A stretch of DNA of 64,000 bases from positions 1 to 64,000 of the forward strand of contig JAKPCO010000098.1 of the NCBI GenBank assembly GCA_029553285.1, in the 5' to 3' direction. Each line of letters begins with the position of its first letter. Position 1 is the stretch's first letter. A program made the translations under genes and the position numbers. The notes under the pieces were generated by a model. The model did no database searches. It saw only the letters and a program-made list of their open reading frames with translations, and was not told where the DNA came from. Below, piece after piece: positions 7,581-15,769 of the stretch. The stretch comes from Methanobacteriota archaeon. Its GTDB lineage: Archaea > Halobacteriota > Methanosarcinia > Methanotrichales > Methanotrichaceae.

Positions 7581-9098
7581 TCAATCATTTTTTATCAGCG
7601 ATCTGCCGCTCATTGATTCAGGTTTTTCTATTCCAAGCAGATCGAGCATCGTGGGTGCGACATCCGCGAGGATCCCGTCCTCCCTGAGCGTCCTTACGTG
7701 ATCGCAGCCGACCAGGATGAACGGCACCCTGTTGGTCGTGTGCGCCGTGTGCGGCTCTCCTGTGCTCTGCTCCACCATCTTCTCCGCGTTCCCATGATCT
7801 GAGGTTATGAGAGCAACCCCACCTCTGGAGAGGACCTCATCTACGACTGTACCAACACCGCGATCGACGGCCTCAACAGCACGCACAGCTGCCTCGTATA
7901 TGCCGGTGTGCCCGACCATATCAGGGTTGGCGTAGTTCATGATCACAACATCATAGGTCCCAGATCTGATGCGCTCCACAACCGTGGCTGTGACCTCTGG
8001 CGCTGACATCTCAGGCTTCAGATCATATGTCGGTATCTTGGGAGATGGTATCAGAATCCTGTCCTCGCCGGGAAACGGCTCTTCCCGCCCGCCATTGAAG
8101 AAGTACGTGACATGCGCGTACTTCTCGGTCTCTGCTATCCTGAGCTGTGTGAGACCAGCCTTGCTCAGAACCTCACCAAGCGTCTCCTTCAGGTACTCTG
8201 GAGGAAACGCGACCGGAGCGTCGATGCTCTCATCGTACTGTGTCATGCAGACGAAAAGCGGTCTGAGATACCTGCGCTCAAACTCCTTGAAATCGGGCTG
8301 CACGAAAGCTCTGGTTATCTGGCGTGCGCGATCGGGCCTGAAGTTGAAGAAGATTATGCTGTCCCCCTCACGGACAAGACCCTGCGGATCGATCACTGTC
8401 GGCTTGAGAAACTCATCGGTCTCGCCCCGGGCGTATCCCATGCGAACCGCCTCCTCTGCACTGGCCGCATGCATCCCCAGACCCTCGGTCATGGCCCTGT
8501 AAGCAGCCTCGGTACGATCCCATCGCTTATCTCTGTCCATCGCATAATAGCGACCGGATATGGTGGCGATTCTGCCGGTGCCGGTCCGGGCGAGCTTGTC
8601 CTCGAGCTGTGAGACATAGATCAGTGCGCTCCTCGGTGGAACGTCCCTGCCATCGAGTATGGGGTGCACATAAACCCTCTCGACCCCAAGCTCCTTTGCC
8701 ATGTCAAGTAGCGCGAAGAGGTGTGTGATGTGACTGTGGACGCCGCCATCTGAGAGGAGACCCATCAGGTGCAGGTTTCTCCTCGAGTCCCTTGCATTCA
8801 CCATCGCATCGACAAGCTGCTTCACATCCTTCAGCCTGTTCTGCTCGATGGCCAGGCTTATGCGTGTGTAATCCTGGTAGACGATCCTTCCCGCGCCAAG
8901 GTTCAGGTGACCCACCTCAGAGTTTCCCATCTGCCCTCTGGGAAGCCCCACATCGAGCCCTGATGCGCCGAGAGATGTGTGGGGGTAGAGAGACTTGAGC
9001 CTGTCCAGGTTTGGCTTACGGGCGCCTGCCACTGCATTGCCCTCTTTCTTCTCGGAGAGCCCGTAGCCGTCCATTATTATAAGAACCACCGGCCTCAT
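7581..9098 (-). CDS. gpmI: 2,3-bisphosphoglycerate-independent phosphoglycerate mutase
   Basis: The enzyme interconverts 3- and 2-phosphoglycerate in glycolysis and gluconeogenesis. The length (505 residues) fits the large bacterial-type iPGM rather than the shorter archaeal ApgM. The metal-binding start MRPVVLIIMDGYG, the phosphoserine motif GNSEVGHLNLG (Ser near residue 60), HILDGRD-like HPILDGRDVPP, and the C-terminal TSDHGNAEKM are all present. It ends 17 bases from the convergent exported-protein gene. Its downstream partner processes would be gluconeogenic supply for the polysaccharide genes at 10.8-17 kb. Confidence 0.95.
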   Translation of the reverse strand: MRPVVLIIMDGYGLSEKKEGNAVAGARKPNLDRLKSLYPHTSLGASGLDVGLPRGQMGNSEVGHLNLGAGRIVYQDYTRISLAIEQNRLKDVKQLVDAMVNARDSRRNLHLMGLLSDGGVHSHITHLFALLDMAKELGVERVYVHPILDGRDVPPRSALIYVSQLEDKLARTGTGRIATISGRYYAMDRDKRWDRTEAAYRAMTEGLGMHAASAEEAVRMGYARGETDEFLKPTVIDPQGLVREGDSIIFFNFRPDRARQITRAFVQPDFKEFERRYLRPLFVCMTQYDESIDAPVAFPPEYLKETLGEVLSKAGLTQLRIAETEKYAHVTYFFNGGREEPFPGEDRILIPSPKIPTYDLKPEMSAPEVTATVVERIRSGTYDVVIMNYANPDMVGHTGIYEAAVRAVEAVDRGVGTVVDEVLSRGGVALITSDHGNAEKMVEQSTGEPHTAHTTNRVPFILVGCDHVRTLREDGILADVAPTMLDLLGIEKPESMSGRSLIKND

Positions 9099-9349
9099 GA
9101 TGCCAGCCGGGTTTGTCCCCCAGGCTTTTTAGTGGTTGCGGGCGGAAGCATGGGCCGCTCTTGACTCTCCGGAAGAGACACCAGTCGTTCTATGCGCTCG
9201 TTTCGACTTACCTTCGAGGCGAAAGCCTGGCGAGCGTATTTGCATTCAGGCTCGTGCACTCGTATTACTGAATTCAGAGACCTGAGACCCAATGGGGTTC
9301 AGGCAGTATCATGCTGAATCCTGATAGTCAATTCAACTATTCGAGCACG

Positions 9350-9402
9350 CAACCGCATTCATCAACCGGTCTATGGCATCCAAGTTGGTGAATACAAGAG
9401 CT
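9350..9402 (-). repeat. Decayed terminal half of element A
   Basis: GCATTCATCAACC, GGCATCCAAGTTGG and ACAAGAGCT follow each other as in the reversed element A at 22287-22412 (GCGTTCATCAACC, GACCTGCAAGTTGCC, ATAAGAGCG). Only one terminal repeat is recognisable, and it is diverged. Confidence 0.4.
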
Positions 9403-9454
9403 TTACTGGAATGGAGAGCACAAAGGTTATCTTCAAAACCACATAGTAAAGCTC
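9398..9454 (+). promoter_or_regulatory. Hairpin in front of the guaAA start codon
   Basis: GAGCTTTACT (9398-9407) and AGTAAAGCTC (9445-9454) are perfectly complementary over 10 bases with a 37-base loop. The right arm ends two bases before the ATG at 9457 and covers the place where a ribosome binding site would lie. If transcribed, the hairpin would hide the initiation region. It could be an RNA switch or simply part of a decayed mobile repeat. Confidence 0.5.
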
Positions 9455-9456
9455 GG

Positions 9457-10002
9457 ATGAAGATAATCGTGGTCAACAACTACGGCCAGTTCAATCATCT
9501 TATACACAGAAGCATAAGAGAGAAGGTTGAGACCAGGATTGTCTCAAACGAGACGCCTGTTGAGGAAATCGTCGCAGACGGCCTGATACTCGGCGGGGGA
9601 CCCTCGATGGAGAGAGCAGGGAGGTGCTCGGATTACCTGCGAACCCTGGATATTCCTGTTCTCGGCATATGTCTTGGGCTGCAGATAATGGCCGTGACCT
9701 TCGGGGGCAAAGTCGAGACCGGCAGGATCGGAGGGTATGCGAACGTCGAGATCGAGGTCCTGGATGAGGATGGCATTCTGAGGGGACTGCCACGCAGGTT
9801 CATGGCATGGGCATCGCACGCGGATCAGGTGACCGTCTGTCCCAGGGAGTTCAGGGTCATCGCGCGCTCCTCGATCTGTGAGATGGAAGCGATCTGTCAC
9901 GAGAGCAGGCCGCTTTACGGCGTCCAGTGGCACCCGGAGGTTGCGCATACGGAGCACGGGGAGAAGGTGTTCGATAACTTCCTGGAGATCTGCAGGAGAT
10001 GA
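9457..10002 (+). CDS. guaAA: GMP synthase, glutamine amidotransferase subunit
   Basis: It releases ammonia from glutamine for XMP amination by the separate GuaAB subunit, as is normal in archaea. The 181-residue class I amidotransferase has the nucleophile in GICLGLQ (Cys near residue 76) and the His/Glu pair in VQWHPEVAH (near 165). The start at MKIIVVNNYGQFNH is the family's usual N terminus; an in-frame ATG 28 codons upstream falls within repeat-like DNA and is rejected. No guaAB lies in the window. A ten-base hairpin precedes the start. The Cys-cluster gene follows after nine bases. Confidence 0.93.
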   Translation: MKIIVVNNYGQFNHLIHRSIREKVETRIVSNETPVEEIVADGLILGGGPSMERAGRCSDYLRTLDIPVLGICLGLQIMAVTFGGKVETGRIGGYANVEIEVLDEDGILRGLPRRFMAWASHADQVTVCPREFRVIARSSICEMEAICHESRPLYGVQWHPEVAHTEHGEKVFDNFLEICRR

Positions 10003-10011
10003 GGGGTCGAG

Positions 10012-10611
10012 ATGATCGATCTCGAGATTGCAGGCAGGATATCGGTCGAGGTGCTGGCCGAGAGGATAAAGGCGGTGGGGTTCAGGTGTCAGCGCTGCGG
10101 CGAATGCTGCAGAGGCCCGGATGCCGAGGTCCTGCTCTTCCCCTCTGAGGTGAGGAGGATCATATCTCACACAGGCCAGCACTGGATGGAGGTGGTTGAG
10201 CCCCCGAAGGCCGGTGTCTGGGACGCTGAAGGAAACTTCCACACGCTCGAGTGGATGCTGAGGCGCGACGGAAATGGCTGCGCTTATTACGATGCTGCAT
10301 CAGGATCCTGCAGGATATACCCGGAGCGTCCTGATATCTGCAGGACATATCCATTCTATATTGATGGTGATGAGCTCTGTATCTCAGAGTGCAGGGGTCT
10401 GGGGATGGAGATTGATGATGAAGATGCGCTGCGTATCGCTCAGGAGCTGAAGAGGCGTCTCATCTCAGAGATAATGGAGGAGAGGGAGGCCAGATCGAGA
10501 TTCTCCGGATTTGCAGCTGCGGGCCGACCGGAGAGCCCCACAGGCGTGTGCATAGTTCACGATGGTGAGGGGGCTCACCGTCTCCCGCTCTGGATAGGCG
10601 AGCCAGGCTGA
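10012..10611 (+). CDS. YkgJ-type zinc/iron-chelating Cys-cluster protein (UPF0153-like)
   Basis: The 199-residue protein has the family's Cys pattern CQRCGECCRG at about residue 25-34 and CAYYDAASGSCRIYPERPDIC at about 85-105, quoted here as separate parts: CAYY, SCRIYPERPDIC. These bind zinc or an Fe-S cluster. The molecular function is not established for the family. It starts nine bases after guaAA with GAGGGGTCGAG as ribosome binding site, so the two form a small operon. The C-terminal 50 residues, after RSRFSGFAAAGRPE, look like an extra tail. Confidence 0.8.
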   Translation: MIDLEIAGRISVEVLAERIKAVGFRCQRCGECCRGPDAEVLLFPSEVRRIISHTGQHWMEVVEPPKAGVWDAEGNFHTLEWMLRRDGNGCAYYDAASGSCRIYPERPDICRTYPFYIDGDELCISECRGLGMEIDDEDALRIAQELKRRLISEIMEEREARSRFSGFAAAGRPESPTGVCIVHDGEGAHRLPLWIGEPG

Positions 10612-10646
10612 GGGAAGAAATCCCGCACGTTATTGCATACCGGAGA

Positions 10647-10765
10647 CGCTCTTAGTGCTCAGCAACTTATGTGCATGCAATCTGGTTGCTGGAAGGACCT
10701 GTCACTCTCAAGTAGCGCATAGCAGGGCCGGTGCTTCTTTTGCAAGTTATCAGGGGATAAGAGCG
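10647..10765 (+). repeat. MITE-like element A, full-length copy
   Basis: The copy runs from CGCTCTTAG to ATAAGAGCG with inner AACTT/AAGTT complementary arms (GCAACTT near 10661, GCAAGTTATC near 10742). The block GCAGGGCCGGTGCTTCTTTTGCAAG aligns with the right half of the copies at 22287 and 57011 (motif GCAGGACCAGTGCGCTTCTA). It lies between the Cys-cluster gene and the KaiC-like operon, so it may also form a terminator or leader structure. Confidence 0.65.
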
Positions 10766-10816
10766 ATCGGAAAAACTAAGTACTACAGACCCTGAAGATG
10801 TAGAGGAGGAGTGTCT

Positions 10817-11563
10817 GTGGATACGCATGATGTTGAGGCGGTTGGCGCCAAGAAATATACAAAAGTCAGGTCCGGCATACCAGGCTTCGATGAGCTTGTC
10901 AATGGCGGCTTCAACAGGGGGACTGTCAATACCGTTACAGGTGGATCCGGTACGGGAAAGACTGTCTTCGCCACCCAGTTTATATATGAAGGTATCAAGA
11001 TGGGCGACAAGGGGATGATAATAACGCCCTCTGAGAACGCAGAGTCCCTCAAGAGGGAGATGTACTCCTCCTTCAACTGGGATCTGTGGAAGCTGGAAGA
11101 GGAGAAAAAGCTTGTCATAGTCGACGTCACAGATCCGGTACTCAGGCTTCAGAAGAGCATAGATCTGGATCCAGTGGATTTTCTCGTCAACTTCAGAAAG
11201 CTGGTAGAGCGGAAGGTGAAGGAGGAGAACCCACAGAGGGTTTTCATCGATGATCTGATGGCGTTCTTCTACGCGGTTCAGGCGCCATTCAAGATAAGGT
11301 CGCTGGCAGACGATCTCTTCTCGAGTCTGAGGGCCACAAAGGCGACGTCCGTCATAACGATTGGCACCGCGTTCGGCATGAACCAGATACTGGAGTACGG
11401 CGCGGATTCTTGCACCATGCTCCGAAGGGAGAGAATCGGCAACGCACTTGTCCGCTCCATCTACGTTATGAAGATGCGGGGCTCGAAGATTTCGAACAGC
11501 ATAAGGGTTCTGGACATATCTGATGATGGGATGGCGGTCTCGGGCCTCTCGCCCTATCCATGA
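10817..11563 (+). CDS. KaiC/RadA-like single-domain ATPase
   Basis: A RecA-fold ATPase of the KaiC class with one domain. Walker A is GGSGTGKT (about residue 41), the KaiC-type acidic stretch after the second strand is TPSENAES instead of the usual xxEExPE, and Walker B is RVFIDDLM. Such proteins are regulatory or signalling ATPases. The start is the GTG at 10817, seven bases from AGAGGAGGA; a GTG at 10811 is too close to that site. The stop overlaps the glycogen synthase gene region (ATGA at 11560), so it is coupled to polysaccharide synthesis. A weakened EE motif may mean no autophosphorylation. Confidence 0.82.
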   Translation: MDTHDVEAVGAKKYTKVRSGIPGFDELVNGGFNRGTVNTVTGGSGTGKTVFATQFIYEGIKMGDKGMIITPSENAESLKREMYSSFNWDLWKLEEEKKLVIVDVTDPVLRLQKSIDLDPVDFLVNFRKLVERKVKEENPQRVFIDDLMAFFYAVQAPFKIRSLADDLFSSLRATKATSVITIGTAFGMNQILEYGADSCTMLRRERIGNALVRSIYVMKMRGSKISNSIRVLDISDDGMAVSGLSPYP

Positions 11564-11571
11564 GGGAGATC

Positions 11572-13356
11572 ATGATACAGAGATGGATAGTGATCGCAGG
11601 AGAGGAGGCAGGTCCGGTCTCAAACAAGATGGGCGGCATATGGAATGTGATAGATGCAGAGGCCAGGACTCTAGCAAAGCTGATCAGCAGCGGCGATATC
11701 GAGAACGACATCAGGATCCTGGTGGCAGGCCCGTACTTCCCCACAGCTGGCGCAGACTGGAACAGGGGGAAGATGCGTGTTACAGACATATCCGGCCTCG
11801 AGCCTCTGAGCATGGGCGACGAGATCAAAACAGCCCTTGAGCGGCTCGAATCTCTTGGGATAAAATCAGTATCAGGCCAGACGGTGTACCATGATGTTCC
11901 TGTCGGCTACATACTCTTCGACACGCATTACTATGACAGCTGCATAGTTCGAAGGGACACCAGGGAGATGACGCTCACGAACGCGATAAAGGAGGAGGCA
12001 TGGAGGCTTGTGGGCCTGGACTCGCTCAGGTACGAGCGTCTGGGCAACGCTCCCGAGTACAATCACTACCTCTGCCTCTCCTATGCGATCTCAGAGCTCG
12101 TGCGTGTTCTGAAGTCCATGGCCGAGGAGCCTGCAGAGAAATATGCTGATAAGGCGGTGTCAGAGTTCGCGCGCTCTGTGCTTCCGAAGATAAGAATATC
12201 GCTCCACTGCCACGAGTTCGGCGTCTTCTATGCGCTTGCGCGTCTGAAGGCTCTCGGCCAGCCCGTCCGCACGATGGCGACGCTTCATGCCACGGTTCCT
12301 GGAAGAGCAGCAGGGTACAGATCTCTGGAGATGATCGCCAGGAACGAGAAACACTGGCCGCCGAACACCCCTGTATCGATGGCGACGCTGGAGGGTCTGG
12401 CGAGGTATGCGGACATCGTGACCTTTGTCGGCGATTCCACGATGAAGGAGGAGATGCTCTTCCACGATCTGAAGGGCATCGTCATAAGAAACGGGATAGA
12501 GGTGGAGCAGGACCACATAGACTGGGAGAAGAAGAACCGCTGCAGGGCCAGGATACAGAAGTTCATCTCAGATACGCTTTACAACCTCTACGGTGGGGAG
12601 AAGATCGATCCTGAGAACATAATACCCATATTCACCATATCGAGGATAGAGATAGAGAACAAGGGGTATCCACAGCTTCTCGACGCGCTGGTCCTCCAGG
12701 ATCATCTGCTTAAACACAGAGCGATGAAGCAGAGGTTTGCCGAGAAGCTTCGAGTGGCCTGCCTCCTCATAGCGGCGCACGGCCCGAAACAGAAGGACAG
12801 GCTCCCTCAGGGATTTCCGATAAACCTGACGCACGAGGTGCTGGTCTGGGAGGAGCACAGGCTCTACAAGATGATACAGGAGAAGGGGCTGGAGCCGTGG
12901 AGGCTCGTATCAGGAAACCGCATAGTATCTGCGATCCTGTATCCTCAATGGGTTGGGCCGGATGACGGCGGGCTGAACATGAGGGCGGACGAGATCATGG
13001 CGGGCTGCGTTGCAGGCATCTTCCCCTCACAGTACGAGCCCTTCCTTCTCACAGGACTCGAGGCCGGAAGGGAGGGGACGCCGAGCATAGTCAGCAGAGC
13101 ATGCGGCTTCAGTGATGCTCTGAAGAAGATAAAGAGGCTGACAACAGGCATGGGTGGGGTTGTTGTGGTCGACAACATAGAGCAGACGTACAACGAGATG
13201 GTGCTCGATTACGCCCTTGCCCTCGATTACTTCACCTGGAGCCAGGTGGCGGATCAGATCGAGTACAGGCTCCTCTGCGAGGAGTCATTTGCGCTTGCGA
13301 AGTACATGGACTGGAGGGAGCCTGTGATGGAGTATTACAAGAATCTGGTGGTGTGA
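11572..13356 (+). CDS. GT3-type glycogen synthase-like glycosyltransferase
   Basis: It resembles the animal/fungal glycogen synthase family (GT3), which builds alpha-1,4-glucan from a nucleotide sugar. Supporting motifs are HCHEFGVFYALARLK and TLHATVPGR (about residue 205-245), and the C-terminal donor site SQYEPFLLTGLEAGREGTPS with two glutamates. Length is near 594 residues. The ATG at 11572 follows GAGGGAGATC, almost the consensus ribosome binding site. The ATG at 11560 overlapping the previous stop is the alternative. The next glycosyltransferase starts within its stop codon (TGATG), so the run is a tight operon. Confidence 0.85.
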   Translation: MIQRWIVIAGEEAGPVSNKMGGIWNVIDAEARTLAKLISSGDIENDIRILVAGPYFPTAGADWNRGKMRVTDISGLEPLSMGDEIKTALERLESLGIKSVSGQTVYHDVPVGYILFDTHYYDSCIVRRDTREMTLTNAIKEEAWRLVGLDSLRYERLGNAPEYNHYLCLSYAISELVRVLKSMAEEPAEKYADKAVSEFARSVLPKIRISLHCHEFGVFYALARLKALGQPVRTMATLHATVPGRAAGYRSLEMIARNEKHWPPNTPVSMATLEGLARYADIVTFVGDSTMKEEMLFHDLKGIVIRNGIEVEQDHIDWEKKNRCRARIQKFISDTLYNLYGGEKIDPENIIPIFTISRIEIENKGYPQLLDALVLQDHLLKHRAMKQRFAEKLRVACLLIAAHGPKQKDRLPQGFPINLTHEVLVWEEHRLYKMIQEKGLEPWRLVSGNRIVSAILYPQWVGPDDGGLNMRADEIMAGCVAGIFPSQYEPFLLTGLEAGREGTPSIVSRACGFSDALKKIKRLTTGMGGVVVVDNIEQTYNEMVLDYALALDYFTWSQVADQIEYRLLCEESFALAKYMDWREPVMEYYKNLVV

Positions 13357-14573
13357 TGAATATAGCATATCTGAGCACAGAGTACCCGCCGCTGGTCTAC
13401 GGCGGCCTTGGAGTTTATGTGGATTCGATATCGAGGGAGATCGCCTCGATGGGGCACAAGGTCTCTGTGTTCACCATGGGCAGGCCGGATCTGAAGCGGA
13501 AGGAGACGAAAAAGGGAGTGACAGCGTTCAGAGAGATACCTCTTCCCCTGGGCGATGCTCTGGAGATATTCTATTCAGAGGAGACACTCTCATGGGGCAC
13601 GGGCCTGGATTTCCTGAACAGCCTCCTGAGCTACAACCAGCTGGCTGCAGCCCGTTTGAGGGACTCCGGTCCTTTTGATCTCTGTGTTGCACATGACTGG
13701 CTCGCTCTGCCCGCGGGGATGGCACTGCGTCAGAGCATGCCGGTGATATACCACGTCCACTGCACCGAGATCGGACGCTCCGAGCATCCGAATCCACAGC
13801 TCGTATCCCTCGAGCTGAAGGGCGCCAGGCTCGCGGATCTCGTGCTCACGGTCTCAGAGGCGATGAAGAACGAACTCCAGGGGCTGGGGGTGTCACCGGA
13901 GAAGATAAAAGTGTGCTACCACGGTGTCGATACGAAGCTCTTCGATCCATCATCTGTAAAGCCAGAGCGGCTCGAGATGCTCAGGGAGAGTTATGGCCTG
14001 AAGGGATCTGATAAAGTCCTTCTGTTCCTTGGAAGGCTCGAGCCTGTCAAGGGCGTCTCCCAGCTTCTCAGCGCCCTCCCCATCATCCGCAGGAACCATC
14101 CAGATGTAAGGCTTCTCGTGGTGGGAAACGGAACCCTCAGAGATCACGTGAGATCTGAGGCTGAGAGGCTGGGCGGTGTTCTTCTCGTCGACCGCTACCT
14201 CTCCCCCCAGGAGAAGGCATACCACTACGCGCTCGCCGACCTCTGCATATTCCCCAGCCTTTACGAGCCCTTCGGGATAGTGGCGCTCGAGGCCGCATCG
14301 ATGGAACGCGCCTGTGTCGTCGGGGCCAGCGGCGTCAGCGGTCTGAGGGAGATCGTCATGAAGCCTGAGACTGAGAAGCCCACTGGCGTGCATGTGAATG
14401 CCCGCGATCCGAACGATATCGCGTGGGGCGTCAATCTCGCTCTCGAAGATCCAGAGCGTCTCAGGGAGTGGGGGAGGAACGCGAGGGAGCGGGTCCTGGA
14501 GATGTTCACCTGGAGGAAGGCAGCTGAGAATACTCTGAAGATCTACGAGGAGGTTATCGCATACCGGAGCTGA
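13356..14573 (+). CDS. GT4 glycosyltransferase, glycogen-synthase-like
   Basis: A 405-residue GT-B enzyme. The N-terminal YPPLVYGGLGVYVDSISREIA contact region is quoted in part as GGLGVYVDS, and the sugar-nucleotide domain shows LLFLGRLEPVKG and the EX7E motif in SLYEPFGIVALEA. The Lys in the KTGGL-like loop is replaced by YGGLG. This places it with GT4/GT5 alpha-glucan or trehalose-type synthases; the acceptor is not known. ATG overlaps the preceding stop as TGATG. The galT ribosome binding site lies inside its final codons. Confidence 0.82.
   Translation: MNIAYLSTEYPPLVYGGLGVYVDSISREIASMGHKVSVFTMGRPDLKRKETKKGVTAFREIPLPLGDALEIFYSEETLSWGTGLDFLNSLLSYNQLAAARLRDSGPFDLCVAHDWLALPAGMALRQSMPVIYHVHCTEIGRSEHPNPQLVSLELKGARLADLVLTVSEAMKNELQGLGVSPEKIKVCYHGVDTKLFDPSSVKPERLEMLRESYGLKGSDKVLLFLGRLEPVKGVSQLLSALPIIRRNHPDVRLLVVGNGTLRDHVRSEAERLGGVLLVDRYLSPQEKAYHYALADLCIFPSLYEPFGIVALEAASMERACVVGASGVSGLREIVMKPETEKPTGVHVNARDPNDIAWGVNLALEDPERLREWGRNARERVLEMFTWRKAAENTLKIYEEVIAYRS
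14549..14563 (+). promoter_or_regulatory. Ribosome binding site that points to an AUA start for galT
   Basis: GGAGGTTATC begins at 14549, nearly identical to the consensus GGAGGTGATC, and the GGAGGT part ends six bases before the codon ATA at 14561. No ATG, GTG or TTG stands at that distance in the galT frame. The ATA opens the residues that the family expects at its N terminus. Confidence 0.6.
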
Positions 14574-15523
14574 GGCGACATTATTTTTTGGAGGAGTACT
14601 GCGTCATAGCGAAGGAGCGGGCCAGGAGACCCACAGATTTCATCCGGCCGAGGGAGGCGCGTGCATCGAAGGAGTGTCCGTTCTGCCCGGGGAACGAGGA
14701 GATGACTCCGAAGGCTGTGGCCGCATACAGAGACGATGGCGTCTTCGTGGATGGCGATACGCGGATCAGGGGATGGTGGGCGAGATGCATCCCCAACATG
14801 TACCCTGCGATGGTTCCGGGCCCGGTTGCGCCGACGTTGGAGTGGGTGGCGATGCCTGCAAGGGGAGGGCACGAGGTCATAATCGAATCGCCGGATCATG
14901 ATAGCAGCCCGGCCACCTTTGATGATGAGATGGTAATCAGAATGATCAGCGTCTATGCAGACCGGTACAGGCACCACACAGATCAGGGATCCTCTTACGT
15001 GTCCATATTCAAGAACTGGGGGCGTGAGGCCGGTGCATCTCTAAGCCACACGCACACACAGCTGATAGCGCTTCCTCTGATCCCTCCGCTTGTGATGCGC
15101 GAGATCTCCGCGATATCATCGATGCCTGCCTGTCCCTACTGCAATATCGCCGAGAGGGAGGCGGGCTCTGAGAGGTTAATATTCAGAGAGGGGGAGTGGG
15201 TGTGCATAGCTCCGTTCTGCTCCCAGACACCCTATGAGATGTGGATCCTTCCATTCAGGCACATCAGCAATCTTTTAGAGATTGAAGAATCGATGCGTGC
15301 AGACCTTGGCAGGGCTCTGAAGGAGGCGCTCCGCCGGCTTTCTGCGCTTCTGAACGACCCGCCGTACAACTACATGCTCTTTCAGATGAGCTCCGGATAC
15401 CATTTGAACATCCGAATCCAGCCTGCTATAACCAAAATCGCAGGCTTCGAGAAGAATACGGGGATCTACATAAACCCTGTTCCGCCTGAGCAGGCAGCCT
15501 CGGAGCTGAGATCTGTCTCATGA
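14561..15523 (+). CDS. galT: Galactose-1-phosphate uridylyltransferase-family protein, possible AUA start
   Basis: It exchanges UMP between UDP-glucose and galactose-1-phosphate, or acts as a related sugar-1-phosphate nucleotidyltransferase. The HIT-like active site appears as LSHTHTQ (about residue 160), and zinc ligands as CPFC (near 40) and CPYC (near 192). The conserved N terminus ELRRHYFLEEYCVIAKER matches the family's ELRxxx-IAxER block, which lies upstream of the only conventional start (TTG at 14588). Hence ATA at 14561, with a strong ribosome binding site, is proposed. CTG at 14570 is a poorer alternative. It sits in the glycosyltransferase run and probably supplies the donor sugar. 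Confidence 0.8.
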   Translation: MPELRRHYFLEEYCVIAKERARRPTDFIRPREARASKECPFCPGNEEMTPKAVAAYRDDGVFVDGDTRIRGWWARCIPNMYPAMVPGPVAPTLEWVAMPARGGHEVIIESPDHDSSPATFDDEMVIRMISVYADRYRHHTDQGSSYVSIFKNWGREAGASLSHTHTQLIALPLIPPLVMREISAISSMPACPYCNIAEREAGSERLIFREGEWVCIAPFCSQTPYEMWILPFRHISNLLEIEESMRADLGRALKEALRRLSALLNDPPYNYMLFQMSSGYHLNIRIQPAITKIAGFEKNTGIYINPVPPEQAASELRSVS

Positions 15524-15580
15524 TAGGGGATAGCAGGGCGCAGACTCCCAGGAGAGGAAGTCACAGTCTCACGTTACATC

Positions 15581-15597
15581 CCGAGGAGCTTCCTCGG
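15581..15597. other. Short hairpin in the spacer after galT
   Basis: CCGAGGA and TCCTCGG are complementary over seven bases with a GCT loop. It lies 58 bases after galT. There is no T-run, so a role as a terminator is uncertain; it could stabilise the 3' end of the operon message. Confidence 0.35.
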
Positions 15598-15769
15598 TGG
15601 GCATCTGAGATCACATGCAATGAAATTTCGTAGCAGATTGCAATGTGCTGCAGGCGGTTCAGATTCTGTAAGCCGGTGAGCTGAGCGGCACAATCAGAGC
15701 AGAATTTCGGGAGATGTGAAAGAGTTAAATCATATCAATCCATTAAGATGTATTGTTAAAGGTGAGCGG

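Larger units (their letters stand above)
9099..9456. other. Divergent spacer between gpmI and guaAA
   Basis: No gene is supported in these 358 bases. A decayed stretch related to the element A terminus lies at about 9350-9402, and a strong inverted repeat (9398-9407 with 9445-9454) immediately precedes the guaAA start. The remainder has no recognisable structure. Confidence 0.5.

Noticed and set aside
9373-9456. N-terminal extension of guaAA
   Set aside because: The 28 extra residues lie in repeat-like DNA and are not part of the family.
14588-15523. galT starting at TTG 14588
   Set aside because: It would omit the conserved ELRRHYF block and has no ribosome binding site at the right distance.
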